64,000 nucleotides of DNA, taken from NCBI RefSeq assembly GCF_043555975.1, contig NZ_JBIGIA010000002.1, positions 186,001-250,000 of the forward strand. Direction: 5' to 3'. Source of the stretch: Pelomonas nitida. Its GTDB lineage: Bacteria; Pseudomonadota; Gammaproteobacteria; Burkholderiales; Burkholderiaceae_C. The notes beneath the pieces were generated by a model, which ran no database searches, was not told where the DNA came from, and saw nothing but the letters and a program-made list of their open reading frames with translations. Position 1 is the stretch's first letter. The number at the start of each line of letters is the position of its first letter. The position numbers and the translations under genes are program-made. Of the stretch, positions 34,602 to 43,365 are shown piece by piece.

Positions 34602-35075
34602 ATGGACAAGATCATCACGAACTTCAACCAGCTCAAGGCCGATCCCAAGGGCTGGTTCCTGGCACTGCCGCTGTGGCGCCAAATCCTGCTGGGCGTCGCC
34701 GCAACCGGCCTGACCCTGACGGCGCTCTCAAGTATCTTCGACGCTGGCGCGCTCAGCTGCAATGACCGCAGCACGAAGTCACAGGTTCTGGAGATCATCG
34801 ACTCGCATCTGGAAACGGCCCGCTGGTATCAGGAGGCCAAGGACAAGGGCATTGTTGGGACGCGCAAGATTTCAGAGGTCCGCACAACGCGCTCGGACAA
34901 GGACCTTGATCGGTATGCCTGCGCAGCGAAGTACACGTTCGACATCAAGGGGAGGACCCGCGAGGTGGACTTCACCTACGACGTGGACTATCTGGAGGAC
35001 GAACAGAAGAGCCACGTGCTGGTGGACGTGAACACCGTGAAGTCGCGCTACATGACGGCGCTCATGGGGTTCTGA
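34602..35075 (+). CDS. Membrane-anchored hypothetical protein
   Basis: Protein of 157 aa with GGAAGG before the ATG. One hydrophobic helix near residues 20-45 is followed by a charged, probably exported domain containing two cysteines (near residues 53 and 107). It follows the GYF-domain membrane gene by 56 bp and is closed by a perfect hairpin, so the pair is likely a unit. No family recognised. Confidence 0.55.
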   Translation: MDKIITNFNQLKADPKGWFLALPLWRQILLGVAATGLTLTALSSIFDAGALSCNDRSTKSQVLEIIDSHLETARWYQEAKDKGIVGTRKISEVRTTRSDKDLDRYACAAKYTFDIKGRTREVDFTYDVDYLEDEQKSHVLVDVNTVKSRYMTALMGF

Positions 35076-35509
35076 TCGCTGAACAAACCTGTTGCCCAGG
35101 CAATGAAGACGCGGCATAAGCCACCCCATCGCTTGATGGGGTGGCACTGTCGGGTGTAGATTTTTTTGTGCTCGACCATCAGGGCATCGCCCCCTGGCCG
35201 GCCAAGCCCTGGGCCAGTTGTCGTCGGGTCGGCCCGAGCACTGGCCAGTTCGCCGCCTACCGCGCACAGCGTGGCGTGCAAGTTCAGCGCTGCCTGCACC
35301 AGTTCCTTGGGCTCGCGATCCATCGCAATGGTCATGCGCATCACCTGGATCTCGCGGCCGGCCTGCGCCAGCCGCATCGACAACTGCCGCTGCCAAGGGC
35401 GGCCCGGTGCCATACCCCGCATCAACGCGCTCAGCAGTTCATCGAGATGGGTGATGGCCGTGGCGGTTTCGGCAAGTCGGCTGGGTTCTGTCTCGGCCAC
35501 GCCGAACAT
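35048..35509 (-). CDS. Hypothetical protein, possibly truncated at its C-terminus
   Basis: About 153 codons from the ATG at 35509. The first 100 residues (FGVAETEPSRLAETATAITHLDELL...) show strong G/C third-position bias and look like a genuine helical protein. The tail reads through a hairpin that serves as terminator for the opposing gene and overlaps that gene's end by 28 bp. This suggests that the original 3' end was lost. No family recognised. Confidence 0.4.
   Translation of the reverse strand: MFGVAETEPSRLAETATAITHLDELLSALMRGMAPGRPWQRQLSMRLAQAGREIQVMRMTIAMDREPKELVQAALNLHATLCAVGGELASARADPTTTGPGLGRPGGDALMVEHKKIYTRQCHPIKRWGGLCRVFIAWATGLFSDQNPMSAVM
35120..35145 (+). terminator. Perfect 11-bp hairpin after 34602 gene
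   Basis: GCCACCCCATC and GATGGGGTGGC pair around GCTT. A T-run follows about 16 bp later, so termination may be imperfect. Confidence 0.5.
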
Positions 35510-35639
35510 GGTTCGCAAGGCTGCGGAGACTGGGCGAATTGCGCCCGCCGAGATCCCCTATCAGGCTTTGATTGACTCGTCAAATTCTGGTCTGCGCGCA
35601 GGCATGCCCGAGCAGGACGAAAGGAAATCCGAAGTGTCG

Positions 35640-35683
35640 ACATGCAATGGCGCCGTCATCCACAACCGCGAGCCATTGCATGT
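35640..35683. repeat. 11-bp perfect inverted repeat at alpA start
   Basis: ACATGCAATGG (35640-35650) and CCATTGCATGT (35673-35683) are perfect inverted copies 22 bp apart. The right arm contains the ATG of the AlpA-like gene. It may be an operator for AlpA autoregulation or an RNA hairpin hiding the start. Confidence 0.55.
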
Positions 35684-35916
35684 CATCCGCTCCCATCACC
35701 CTGCTGCGCAAAGACGCGCTGCGCCGCCGCCTCGGCGGCATCGCCAATAGCACCCTGCACGACTGGCTGTCGCCTTCGTCGCCCCGCCACGACCCGGCCA
35801 TGCCGCGGCCCATCCAGCTCGGGGCGAACACCGTCGCCTGGGTGGAATCCGAAGTGGAGGAATGGCTGGCGGCCAAGGTCGCCAGTGCGAAGAAAACCCA
35901 CGGCGGCGCCCGCTGA
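35680..35916 (+). CDS. AlpA-family excisionase-like regulator
   Basis: A 78-aa winged-HTH protein: LLRKDALRRRLGGIANSTLHDWL, then PAMPRPIQLGANTVAWVESEVEEWLAAKV, the standard AlpA pattern. Such proteins act as excisionases or activators of integrase genes in P4-like elements. The ATG at 35680 lies inside an inverted repeat. It is followed after 15 bp by the YfjI-type gene, as commonly seen in tRNA-integrated islands. Confidence 0.8.
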   Translation: MSSAPITLLRKDALRRRLGGIANSTLHDWLSPSSPRHDPAMPRPIQLGANTVAWVESEVEEWLAAKVASAKKTHGGAR

Positions 35917-35931
35917 ACCAGGGATTCCGCC

Positions 35932-37341
35932 ATGATGTATTTCAATAACCCCGGCAATTACCCGGTCTACTGTTTTCCGGCCGGCATCAGGCAAGCCATC
36001 TTGGCCATGCACGCCCAGACCAAGGCGCCACTGGAAATCGTCGGCGCCTCAGTACTGGCCGTGCTGGCTACTGCCACGCAGCATATTGCGCGGGTTCAGC
36101 GCCCCTCGGGTCAAATCGCCCCGCTCAGCCTGGCTCTGCTGACCCTGGCAGCCTCAGGCGATAGAAAGACGAGTTCCGACGACGTGGCCTTTGTCGCCAT
36201 CCGCGCGTTCGAAAAGGCGCAGGCCGACCAGCGCCGCTCTGCTTTGGAGCGGCATGAAGCCGAGCTGATGGCCTGGAAGGCGCAGCGCGACGGCGTCGCC
36301 CTGCAAATCAAGCAATACACCGCCAAGGGCGAGCCGACGGAACCTCTGGTCTCACAATTGAAGGAGTTGCAGAGCAAGAAACCGACGCACCCGCAGGTCG
36401 TCAAACTCGTTTACGCCGATACGACTCCGGAAGCACTGTCCGTCGGTTTGCACAAAAACTCGGCTTCGGCAGCGCTACTGTCGAACGAAGCCTCGCGGCT
36501 GCTGTTCGGCCCAGCCATGTCGAATCTGTCGATGCTGTCCGAGCTCTGGAGCGGCAGCAGCGTACCGATTGACCGCGTGAGCGCCGAGAGTTTTGTGCTG
36601 GAGGCCCTGCTGACCTCTTCGCTCATGCTCCAACCGAGTGAATTTAATAGGTTCCAGAAAACCCGGGGTGAGCATATGCGGGGCAGCGGCTACCTAGCAC
36701 GTTGCCTCGTTTCCCGCCCCCTATCCATCCAGGGATTTCGTGAAATCTTTCCCGGGGAAATCATCGCCGTCGATGACACGGAGCGCTTTCACGACCGGAT
36801 TACCGAGTTGCTGCGCACAAACAACACCCGCCCGACGGGTAATGTGATTGGATTTAATCAGCACGCTGCCTGCTCGTGGACGGCATTCTTCAACGAAACC
36901 GAGTCCCAACAAAAGCAGGGATGGTTCTATGCAGATATCGCTGATTTCGCGTCAAAAATTGCTGACAACGCCGCCCGCATCGCTGCAATTTTCAGCATCT
37001 ACGAAGGCATAACCGACTTCATAGACCAGACCTCCATTCATCAGGCTGTCGAAATATCCAAGTGGTACCTGGCGCAGTTCAAGATGATCTTCGGCACCCA
37101 ATTCAAGCTGCCGGAAGAACAGCAGGATGCGATGATGTTGGAGCAATGGGTCAACAGGGTCCCGAGAGCCATGGATGGCTTCATCTACATCGACCGCAGC
37201 AAGATCATGCAGTTTGGCCCGAACCCGCTGCGCAATCGCGAGAAGCTCAACCGTGCGCTGGGCTGGCTTGAGTTTCACGGGCGTGCCACGCAATGGCGTC
37301 ATGGCCGGAAAACCGTCGTGAAGTTCACGCCTTGGGCTTAA
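35932..37341 (+). CDS. YfjI/DUF3987-type protein of integrative element
   Basis: Protein of 469 aa beginning PVYCFPAGIRQAILAMHAQTKAPLEIVGASVLA, with LLTLAASGDRKTSSDD (degenerate P-loop region, near residue 70) and TPEALSVGLHKNSASAALLSNEASRLLFG, the features of YfjI/DUF3987 proteins. These are replication-associated ATPase-like proteins in P4-type islands. The Walker A is imperfect (SGDRKTS), as usual in this family. Coupled to alpA upstream and followed by a bidirectional terminator. Confidence 0.8.
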   Translation: MMYFNNPGNYPVYCFPAGIRQAILAMHAQTKAPLEIVGASVLAVLATATQHIARVQRPSGQIAPLSLALLTLAASGDRKTSSDDVAFVAIRAFEKAQADQRRSALERHEAELMAWKAQRDGVALQIKQYTAKGEPTEPLVSQLKELQSKKPTHPQVVKLVYADTTPEALSVGLHKNSASAALLSNEASRLLFGPAMSNLSMLSELWSGSSVPIDRVSAESFVLEALLTSSLMLQPSEFNRFQKTRGEHMRGSGYLARCLVSRPLSIQGFREIFPGEIIAVDDTERFHDRITELLRTNNTRPTGNVIGFNQHAACSWTAFFNETESQQKQGWFYADIADFASKIADNAARIAAIFSIYEGITDFIDQTSIHQAVEISKWYLAQFKMIFGTQFKLPEEQQDAMMLEQWVNRVPRAMDGFIYIDRSKIMQFGPNPLRNREKLNRALGWLEFHGRATQWRHGRKTVVKFTPWA

Positions 37342-37405
37342 GTCAGCGTCGGGGCCACCTCGTTCAACAGTTCAGGGCCGCTGCCGCCCGCCTACCGCTA
37401 ACGTC

Positions 37406-37433
37406 GCAAAACCGCTCAAATTAGCGGTTTTGC
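37406..37433. terminator. Symmetrical terminator between convergent genes
   Basis: GCAAAACCGCT (37406-37416) pairs perfectly with AGCGGTTTTGC (37423-37433) around CAAATT. Both flanks can act as U-tract-like ends, serving the YfjI-type gene from the left and mobA from the right. Confidence 0.7.
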
Positions 37434-37469
37434 AGTCGTAGCGGCCAGTCGATGGGGCGTGGCCTGCCC

Positions 37470-38183
37470 TCATGCCTGTCGTTTCTGCAGCAACTCACCC
37501 ACGGCCTGTTCGGACATCTGCTTGATGCGGGCGTGGCCAAGATGGCGCTCCGGCACCTTGTCGATACCCCGGGTTCGGTAGCTTCGATGGTCCACGCGGT
37601 CCGCGTGGCCGTACTTTTCCAGATACTGGTTCTGGATCTCGGAAAACGTCTCCCGGATGGAGGTGGCCAGTGCCTTCATCTCGCCGCGGTGCCGGCCACC
37701 GCTGTCCTTCTTGCAGCCACCCAGTTCAGGGTGAACCGCGTTGTAGCGTCGGAAGTGCAACTCCGGCGGACGCTCGATAGCATCGGGTACCCGGTTGTTG
37801 ATCATCAGGTGCGCATGGGGCTGACTGACTTTTCCCAAGGCAGCTTCCGGTGCGTGAATGGCGAATTCGTAGGGCTTGTTGCCGCAGACCTTGGCGGCAA
37901 ATTCCTGGACCAGTTCGGATCGCTGTGCAGGCGCCAGTTCCGCTGGCAGCGCAAACTCCAATTCAACGTAGGCCGTGCCATTTGCGCGCTCGAACTTGTC
38001 GGCGGCATTCCAGAAGACGCCGGGTTGATCGTTGGCCCAGGACGGGAGATTGCCGTGCTGGTGCAACTGGAGGTCGTCTGCCTTGCCGTTGCGGCCAAAC
38101 TTGCCCTCTCGTGCGATATAGGCCGAATGGCTTGCTGCTTTTCCCTTCTTCCCGTTCTTGATACTCAAATGAAAACTTGCCAT
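37470..38183 (-). CDS. mobA: MobA/MobL-family relaxase
   Basis: Protein of 237 aa holding only the relaxase domain. The N-terminal MASFHLSIKNGKKGKAASHSAYIAR is the MobA/L signature. QPHAHLMINNR at about residues 117-127 supplies the histidine pair for metal binding, and the RHRGEMKALATSIRETF helix follows. It nicks the transfer origin in trans-mobilizable elements. Full-length MobA of IncQ plasmids has a primase extension that is absent here. A candidate IncQ-like nic region lies about 90 bp upstream. No coupling or type IV secretion genes are present. Confidence 0.88.
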   Translation of the reverse strand: MASFHLSIKNGKKGKAASHSAYIAREGKFGRNGKADDLQLHQHGNLPSWANDQPGVFWNAADKFERANGTAYVELEFALPAELAPAQRSELVQEFAAKVCGNKPYEFAIHAPEAALGKVSQPHAHLMINNRVPDAIERPPELHFRRYNAVHPELGGCKKDSGGRHRGEMKALATSIRETFSEIQNQYLEKYGHADRVDHRSYRTRGIDKVPERHLGHARIKQMSEQAVGELLQKRQA

Positions 38184-38257
38184 ACTGGCACCCCATCATC
38201 TCAACCATAAAACCATGCCGGCAGGCACGCCCAGGAGAGATCATGGCTTGAGTTTTC

Positions 38258-38290
38258 ACCTCATTTTAGAGAAAGGTAAAGTGCGCATCC
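38258..38290 (+). promoter_or_regulatory. Candidate oriT with IncQ-like nic core
   Basis: GGTAAAGTGCGCATCC (38275-38290) resembles the IncQ/RSF1010-type nic core GGTAAGTGCGCCC with one extra A. It is preceded by an imperfect inverted repeat and lies in the non-coding gap upstream of the MobA/L gene, the expected place for its transfer origin. Confidence 0.5.
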
Positions 38291-38389
38291 ATTATTCACC
38301 CCACCCTATCCTAGATTCAACCATGAACTTTCCTCACAGGATATAGAGAAGAGTATATTTTCACCATACACAGCGTCATCATGGAGTGA

Positions 38390-39073
38390 TCAATCACTCC
38401 AGGCGATTCCCGTACACACCTTGAATCTGGCAGCATCATCAGCATTAAGGCGCAACCAGTCCTTGAATAGCCCAGGATAGGATCTCTTCATTCGCCTAAG
38501 TTTTTCAACATCCTCACCCTGCCCTTCAGCGATCAGCATGTCGATGGCATATTCCACCGCCTCGTCAAATGACTTGAAGTCCTTGCCATCCAGCTTGTGG
38601 TTGTCCTCCAGGCAATTCAGGATGGCTTTACACCTTCGATTCACATCCTTGACATGCCCACCCCTTTGGGATGGGCGCTTATCTTCAATATTCGGGTCAA
38701 CATAGATCGAAGGCAGATCACCCCTCAGATCATGTCTCAGCATGTATGCGTGCTGAAGCAGCTTATTGGCCGAAGCGGATTTACCTCGATCCATCTCAGC
38801 TTTGGCGCTGGCGACATGGGCCATCACAAGGGAGACTCTGTAGTGTTCCCATGTGCCTTGCAGAACCCCATATCTAAACTCAGCATCGCGGAGCCAGTCG
38901 CTCAGGCTGTAGCTGGGATAGGCGTCTTCACCGAGATGGTATTCATGCACCTCCTCATAGGTTGAAAGCAGCCCTTCTTCTTCACACTGAGAACGAAACT
39001 CGGTCAGCAGTTTGGCCAATCTGTCAGCGACGGCCGCAGCAGACGGCGGGTCAGCATTCTTTCGATTAGGCAT
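38390..39073 (-). CDS. Hypothetical protein of mobile element
   Basis: Protein of 227 aa, charged and mostly helical by composition, with more A/T-rich codons than the core genome. It lies between the oriT region and parDE, on the mobA strand. It starts MPNRKNADPPS with GGAGGAG before the ATG. No family recognised. Confidence 0.55.
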   Translation of the reverse strand: MPNRKNADPPSAAAVADRLAKLLTEFRSQCEEEGLLSTYEEVHEYHLGEDAYPSYSLSDWLRDAEFRYGVLQGTWEHYRVSLVMAHVASAKAEMDRGKSASANKLLQHAYMLRHDLRGDLPSIYVDPNIEDKRPSQRGGHVKDVNRRCKAILNCLEDNHKLDGKDFKSFDEAVEYAIDMLIAEGQGEDVEKLRRMKRSYPGLFKDWLRLNADDAARFKVCTGIAWSD

Positions 39074-39103
39074 GGCTCCTCCTGCGGCGATGCATCGCTC
39101 AGG

Positions 39104-39469
39104 CTATGTCCAGGAGCTTTCGGGATCTAGATGCTTCGCCAACTCCATCGCGTCATGCAACACACGAGCGACGACAAGCAGATCCAGCTCAGCACGGTAG
39201 ATGACGAAGTGGCGAGGTCTACGCACCAGCGCTGCGCTGCCGGCGTGGTGGCGGCTCAGCCGCAGATGCCATGACCGCACGCCTGCACCGAGTTCAGGGC
39301 GGGCCAGACTGCCCGGCCTCTCCGGCTGCGTCGCGACGTCCCGCAACGCCGCGACGATGAGGCCCTCGTAGCGCGATCTGCCGTTCTCACCGAACTGCTC
39401 CTGCGTCCACGCCAGGATGCGGATCACATCGGCCTGCGCTGAGTCTGACAGGCGATAGCGCAGCATCAT
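39104..39469 (-). CDS. parE: ParE-type toxin
   Basis: RelE/ParE-superfamily toxin of 121 aa: YRLSDSAQADVIRILAWTQEQFGENGRSRYEGLI is the typical helical hairpin, and HFVIYRAELDLLVVARVLHDAMEL the terminal strands and helix. The start overlaps the parD stop by four bases. ParE toxins poison gyrase; here the pair probably stabilises the island. Confidence 0.88.
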   Translation of the reverse strand: MMLRYRLSDSAQADVIRILAWTQEQFGENGRSRYEGLIVAALRDVATQPERPGSLARPELGAGVRSWHLRLSRHHAGSAALVRRPRHFVIYRAELDLLVVARVLHDAMELAKHLDPESSWT

Positions 39470-39756
39470 TCAGCCGTCTTGGACAGCTGTGTGGCTCGAA
39501 GCCCCAATTGCCCGATGAAGTCCTCCAGTTGGTCATCGCCAACCTCGGCATATCGGCCCTCGGCGAGGTCAGCCAACCCTTGGCGAGCGGCCTGCTTTAG
39601 CGCCTTGAGCTGCGTCTGCTCGACGCGATCTCGTGCCTCGATGAGACGCAAGCCTTCACGCAGCACTTCACTGGCATTTTGGTAGCGGCCGGACTGCACC
39701 AGGTTCTCCACCAGCGCCTGCTGATGGTCGCTCAGGACCACATTACGTGTCGGCAT
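39466..39756 (-). CDS. parD: ParD-type antitoxin
   Basis: Ribbon-helix-helix antitoxin of 96 aa (RNVVLSDHQQALVENLVQSGRYQNASEVLREGLRLIE), first gene of a coupled parDE pair. It should neutralise the toxin and autoregulate the promoter between it and the integrase gene. It has the usual ParD length. Confidence 0.9.
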   Translation of the reverse strand: MPTRNVVLSDHQQALVENLVQSGRYQNASEVLREGLRLIEARDRVEQTQLKALKQAARQGLADLAEGRYAEVGDDQLEDFIGQLGLRATQLSKTAE

Positions 39757-39826
39757 GTTGATCGCTCCTCAGGATGGGGAAAACAGGCTCGCCATTGGCA
39801 CATTATGCCAATGGACTCTTACCGCG

Positions 39827-41062
39827 CTACGACCGTGGCGCTCCTATCAGATCACTGGCACGAAGCACCTTGGCGGCATCGCAGAACCTGGACCAGTCCT
39901 CCATCATGGCGCGGCGCTTCTCCAGCGCATCACCACGCCGGTACGCGGCTTCGGTCTTGTTCTGCAGCACATGCGCCAACGCCTGCTCGGCCACCTCACG
40001 GGGGTAGTTGGTGCGCTCGCCAGCCCAGTCGCGGAAGGTGGACCGAAAGCCGTGTGGTACGGCGTCCACTTCCATACGGCGCAGCACGGCCGTCAAGGAC
40101 ATGTCCGAGAGCGGGCCACCCCGGACACCGGGGAACAGCAGGTCGATCTTTTCCACTCTCGGCAACGCCTTGAGCAGCGCCACCGCACGCTCACATAGCG
40201 GGACACGGTGCTCGACACCGGCCTTCATGCGACTTCCAGGCACAGTCCAGACCTTGTCCTTAAGGTCGATCTCAGACCACTGGGCGCCTCGAACTTCACC
40301 ACTGCGGGCGGCAGTGAGGATGGTGAACTCCAATGCCCGGGCTGCGGTCCCCCCCGCACTTCGAAGCCGAGTCATGAAGTCGCTCATCGCGTCAATCGGC
40401 AGCGCCCGGTGGTGGGCAACCTTCTTGATCTTGGTCGGCGCCGGCAGAAGGTGGTCCAGGTGGCCTTTCCAGCGGGCGGGGTTGTCGCCGGTGCGGAGCT
40501 TGCGGACCGTGGCCCAGTCCAGCACGCTTTCGATGCGCCCACGCAGGCGCACTGCGGTTTCGTTCTTGGTCTTCCAGATCGGCTCCAGCACCTGCAGCAC
40601 GTGTTCCTGGTGGATATCCTGCACGAGCAGCTTACCCATGAAGGGGTACGCGTAGGTCTCCAGCGTGGCCGTCCACTGTGCGCGATGCTTGGCATTGCGC
40701 CAGGCATCGCCGTGGCTGTCGATGTAGGCCAGCGCCGCCTGCTCGAAAGTCTTGTCGGTGGCCTGCTGGGCTCGCAGGCGGCTTTTGGCGCTGTCGCGCT
40801 GCAGCATGGGGTCCAGCCCAGCCTCGACGGTTTCTCGCGCGGCACGCGCTTTCTCACGAGCCTGCGCCAGGGGGACGGTGGGGAACGAACCCAGGCCCAT
40901 GTGGCGGCGCTTATCTCCGACCATCAGGCGTAGCACCCAAGAACGTGCACCCGTCTCGGTAACGTACAGGTAGAGCCCCACCACGCCGCCAACGGCATGG
41001 TGGCCAGGTGCGGTCAACCGCCCCACCTCTAACGCGGACAAGTCCTTAGCTTTGCGGGCCAT
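39827..41062 (-). CDS. int: Tyrosine integrase of the island (P4 type)
   Basis: Integrase of 411 aa with a DUF4102 arm-binding N-terminus (LSALEVGRLTAPGHHAVGGVVGLYLYV), a SAM-like core-binding domain at about 105-190 and a catalytic domain. Catalytic residues visible are the Arg in TAARSGEVRGAQW, HGFR in VPHGFRSTFRDW, LAH in EQALAHVLQNK and the Tyr in EAAYRRG. It starts about 150 bp inside the right attachment repeat and integrates into tRNA-Ser(GGA). Confidence 0.93.
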   Translation of the reverse strand: MARKAKDLSALEVGRLTAPGHHAVGGVVGLYLYVTETGARSWVLRLMVGDKRRHMGLGSFPTVPLAQAREKARAARETVEAGLDPMLQRDSAKSRLRAQQATDKTFEQAALAYIDSHGDAWRNAKHRAQWTATLETYAYPFMGKLLVQDIHQEHVLQVLEPIWKTKNETAVRLRGRIESVLDWATVRKLRTGDNPARWKGHLDHLLPAPTKIKKVAHHRALPIDAMSDFMTRLRSAGGTAARALEFTILTAARSGEVRGAQWSEIDLKDKVWTVPGSRMKAGVEHRVPLCERAVALLKALPRVEKIDLLFPGVRGGPLSDMSLTAVLRRMEVDAVPHGFRSTFRDWAGERTNYPREVAEQALAHVLQNKTEAAYRRGDALEKRRAMMEDWSRFCDAAKVLRASDLIGAPRS

Positions 41063-41215
41063 GAGTGCAATCCTACTCCACCATCCTTTCTACCATAGGG
41101 AGAAGTGATTGATCGGATTGAATCGGCCGGCTTCGGACAACTCAGCTGCACTTCCCTCAATGAAACAGATGGGCAGACGACTCCATCGGACTCGATCAGA
41201 TGAAGAGAAGTCGGA

Positions 41216-41233
41216 CGCCCTCTCCGCCAGAAA
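41216..41233 (+). repeat. Right attachment repeat (attR)
   Basis: Exact 18-bp copy of the tRNA-Ser 3' end sequence found at 10002-10019. Upstream DNA is not tRNA-like, so this is the duplicated attachment core. Chromosomal sequence resumes to its right. Confidence 0.85.
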
Positions 41234-41243
41234 CACAATAGCG

Positions 41244-41266
41244 AAGCGCCCTAAAGGGCGCTTTTC
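41244..41266 (+). terminator. Original tRNA-Ser terminator, now displaced
   Basis: AAGCGCCC and GGGCGCTT form a stem around TAAA, followed by a T-run. It is a sequence variant of the terminator now following tRNA-Ser at 10031, and presumably served the tRNA before integration. Confidence 0.7.
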
Positions 41267-41329
41267 TATTTGTTCTTCCACTTCGATCGACCAGCTGACC
41301 GTCCAGCACTTTGGATCAGCGCAAGGCCT

Positions 41330-42913
41330 TCATTTTTTCGAAGCCAACAGCTGCCCGACCAAGGGCGTCAGGTCGCGAAACGTGTCTTCCTTCTCGAGCA
41401 GGGCGCGAACACCTGCACGGGTGGCCTTCTCGCGCAGTTCATCCGTGATCAGGCCAGAGCTGATCACAACGGGTAGCGCTGGGCGGATCGCCGCGACCTC
41501 CAGCGCGACGTCAAGACCTGAGCGGCCGGGCATGTTGTAGTCGGTCACAAACAAGTCCACGCCCTCCGGTGACGCGGCGACCGCGGCTATCGCTGCAGCA
41601 GCTTCGGTGAAGCTGCTGCAGCGATAGCCGGCCCGTGCCAGAAGGCCGACGACCACCAGCGTGACCGTCTCGTCATCGTCCAGGTAGATCACGTGCTCGC
41701 CATTGCCACGAACAGGCTCGTCTCGTTTGCGAGGCTCACTGGCGACGACCGGCGGCGAGCTGACGGCAGGCAGGTACAGATGGAAGGTGCTCCCCTGCCC
41801 GGGCTGGCTGTCCACGGCGATGCTGCCCTGGTGCGCGACAACAATGCCATGCACGACGGACAGCCCCAGGCCTGTCCCCTGCCCGGTGGGTTTGGTCGTG
41901 AAGAAGGGCTCAAAGATCCGCTTGCGTGTGGCGTCGTCCATGCCCATGCCGGTATCGCTGACCCACAGATGCGCATGGGGCCCGGCGGCCAGGCCCGAGA
42001 GGGATCGGGCCGTGGCCGCGTCGAGATAGCGGGCGTCCAGGCCGATCACGATCCTGCCGGCCTCGCCGCGCAACGCATGCCAGGCGTTCGTGCTCATGTT
42101 CATCAACACTTGCTGGAGCTGCGTGGCGTCGCCGTTCACATGCAGGGGCACGTCGCTCAGCCGCAATTCGAGGTCGACCGCAGCCGGCAAGGTCACGCGC
42201 AGCAGGCTGTAGGTCTCTTCGATGATGGGCTGCAGGGCGACATGGCGCAGCTGCTGCGGTTCTCGACGGCTGAAGGTCAGGATCTGGCGGACGAGATCGC
42301 GCGCACGAAGCCCGGCTTTCTGGATTTCGCCCATCATCGGCAGCGCAGGGTGGCCCGATTCGAGCTCCCCCCGCGCCAACTCGACATTGCCAAGGATGGC
42401 GCCGAGGATGTTGTTGAAGTCGTGGGCGATGCCCCCGGCGAGGGTGCCCAGCGACTCCATCTTCTGCGCCTCGCCGAGTTGCTGCTCAAAGCGTCTGAGC
42501 TCCGCTTCGGCGTCCCGGTGCGCGGCCCGGCGAGCGCACTGAACCAGTTCGCGGTCCAGCACCGGCGCGAGCCGGCTCATGTTGTCCTTCATGACGTAGT
42601 CACTGGCGCCGGCCTTCATCGCGACGACAGCCGTCTCCTCGCCGATGGTGCCGGAGACGAAGATGAACGGGATGTCCAGCCCGGTCGCCTGGAAGGCCTT
42701 GAGCGCCTCCAGGCCGCTGAAGCCGGGCATGCTGAAGTCCGAGATCACCGCATCCCAGCTTCCGGCGACCAGCGCCGCCTGCAGGGCGGCCAGGTCCTGG
42801 ACGCGGTGGAACTCGGGCTCGAAGCCGGCGCGGCGCAGCAGGCGCATCGCCAGGCGGACATCGTTCTCCGAGTCCTCGACGGCAAGAATCCTGACCGGCT
42901 GCGCCGCGTTCAT
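41330..42913 (-). CDS. Hybrid sensor histidine kinase with two receiver domains
   Basis: Protein of about 527 aa ordered receiver (residues 6-125, phosphoacceptor Asp in DAVISDFSMPG), HisKA with H-box GGIAHDFNNILGA (about 170), HATPase (N, G1 DTGMGMD, G2 GTGLGLSVV, about 240-390) and a C-terminal receiver (about 408-525, Asp in LFVTDYNMPG). It has no membrane segment, so it is cytosolic. The ATG at 42913 overlaps the preceding response regulator stop. Last gene of a four-gene sensory operon. Confidence 0.9.
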   Translation of the reverse strand: MNAAQPVRILAVEDSENDVRLAMRLLRRAGFEPEFHRVQDLAALQAALVAGSWDAVISDFSMPGFSGLEALKAFQATGLDIPFIFVSGTIGEETAVVAMKAGASDYVMKDNMSRLAPVLDRELVQCARRAAHRDAEAELRRFEQQLGEAQKMESLGTLAGGIAHDFNNILGAILGNVELARGELESGHPALPMMGEIQKAGLRARDLVRQILTFSRREPQQLRHVALQPIIEETYSLLRVTLPAAVDLELRLSDVPLHVNGDATQLQQVLMNMSTNAWHALRGEAGRIVIGLDARYLDAATARSLSGLAAGPHAHLWVSDTGMGMDDATRKRIFEPFFTTKPTGQGTGLGLSVVHGIVVAHQGSIAVDSQPGQGSTFHLYLPAVSSPPVVASEPRKRDEPVRGNGEHVIYLDDDETVTLVVVGLLARAGYRCSSFTEAAAAIAAVAASPEGVDLFVTDYNMPGRSGLDVALEVAAIRPALPVVISSGLITDELREKATRAGVRALLEKEDTFRDLTPLVGQLLASKK

Positions 42914-43365
42914 GACGAAGCAGACCCCGGCGGCGACTGGTTGAGTGCGAGCCAATAGATGCCGAGCACCTTGACCGCCTCGACGAACTCCGTGAAGTCG
43001 ACAGGCTTGCGCACATAGCTGTTCGCTCCGAGCTTGTAGCCCGAAACAATGTCCTGCTCCTCCCTCGAAGACGTCAGGATGACCGTCGGCAGCATGGCTG
43101 TGCGTGCGTCCGCGCGCAGCGCCTTGAGCACCCCCAGCCCGTCAAGCCTTGGCAACTTCAGATCGAGGATGGCCAGCGTGGGCAGCGGCGCGCCCGCACG
43201 GTTGGCGTGGGCGCCGCGCGCGAAGAGAAAGTCGAGCGCCTCCACGCCGTCGCGTGCCACAACCACCGGGTTCATCAGATGGCTGCGCTTGAACGCACGC
43301 ATCGTCAGCGCGACGTCGTCCACATTGTCTTCAACCAACAGGATGACTTTGCTCTCGTCGATCAT
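42910..43365 (-). CDS. CheY-like response regulator (Rcp1 type)
   Basis: Single receiver domain of 151 aa: ILLVEDNVDDVALTMRAF at the N-terminus, phosphoacceptor Asp in LAILDLKLPRLDG (about 68) and the Lys in YVRKPVDFTEF (about 117). This is the Rcp1-like form that usually pairs with kinases having the preceding domain layout. The ATG at 43365 lies inside the end of the upstream kinase gene (35-bp overlap) with CAGGAG upstream, and its stop overlaps the hybrid kinase start. Confidence 0.9.
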   Translation of the reverse strand: MIDESKVILLVEDNVDDVALTMRAFKRSHLMNPVVVARDGVEALDFLFARGAHANRAGAPLPTLAILDLKLPRLDGLGVLKALRADARTAMLPTVILTSSREEQDIVSGYKLGANSYVRKPVDFTEFVEAVKVLGIYWLALNQSPPGSASS

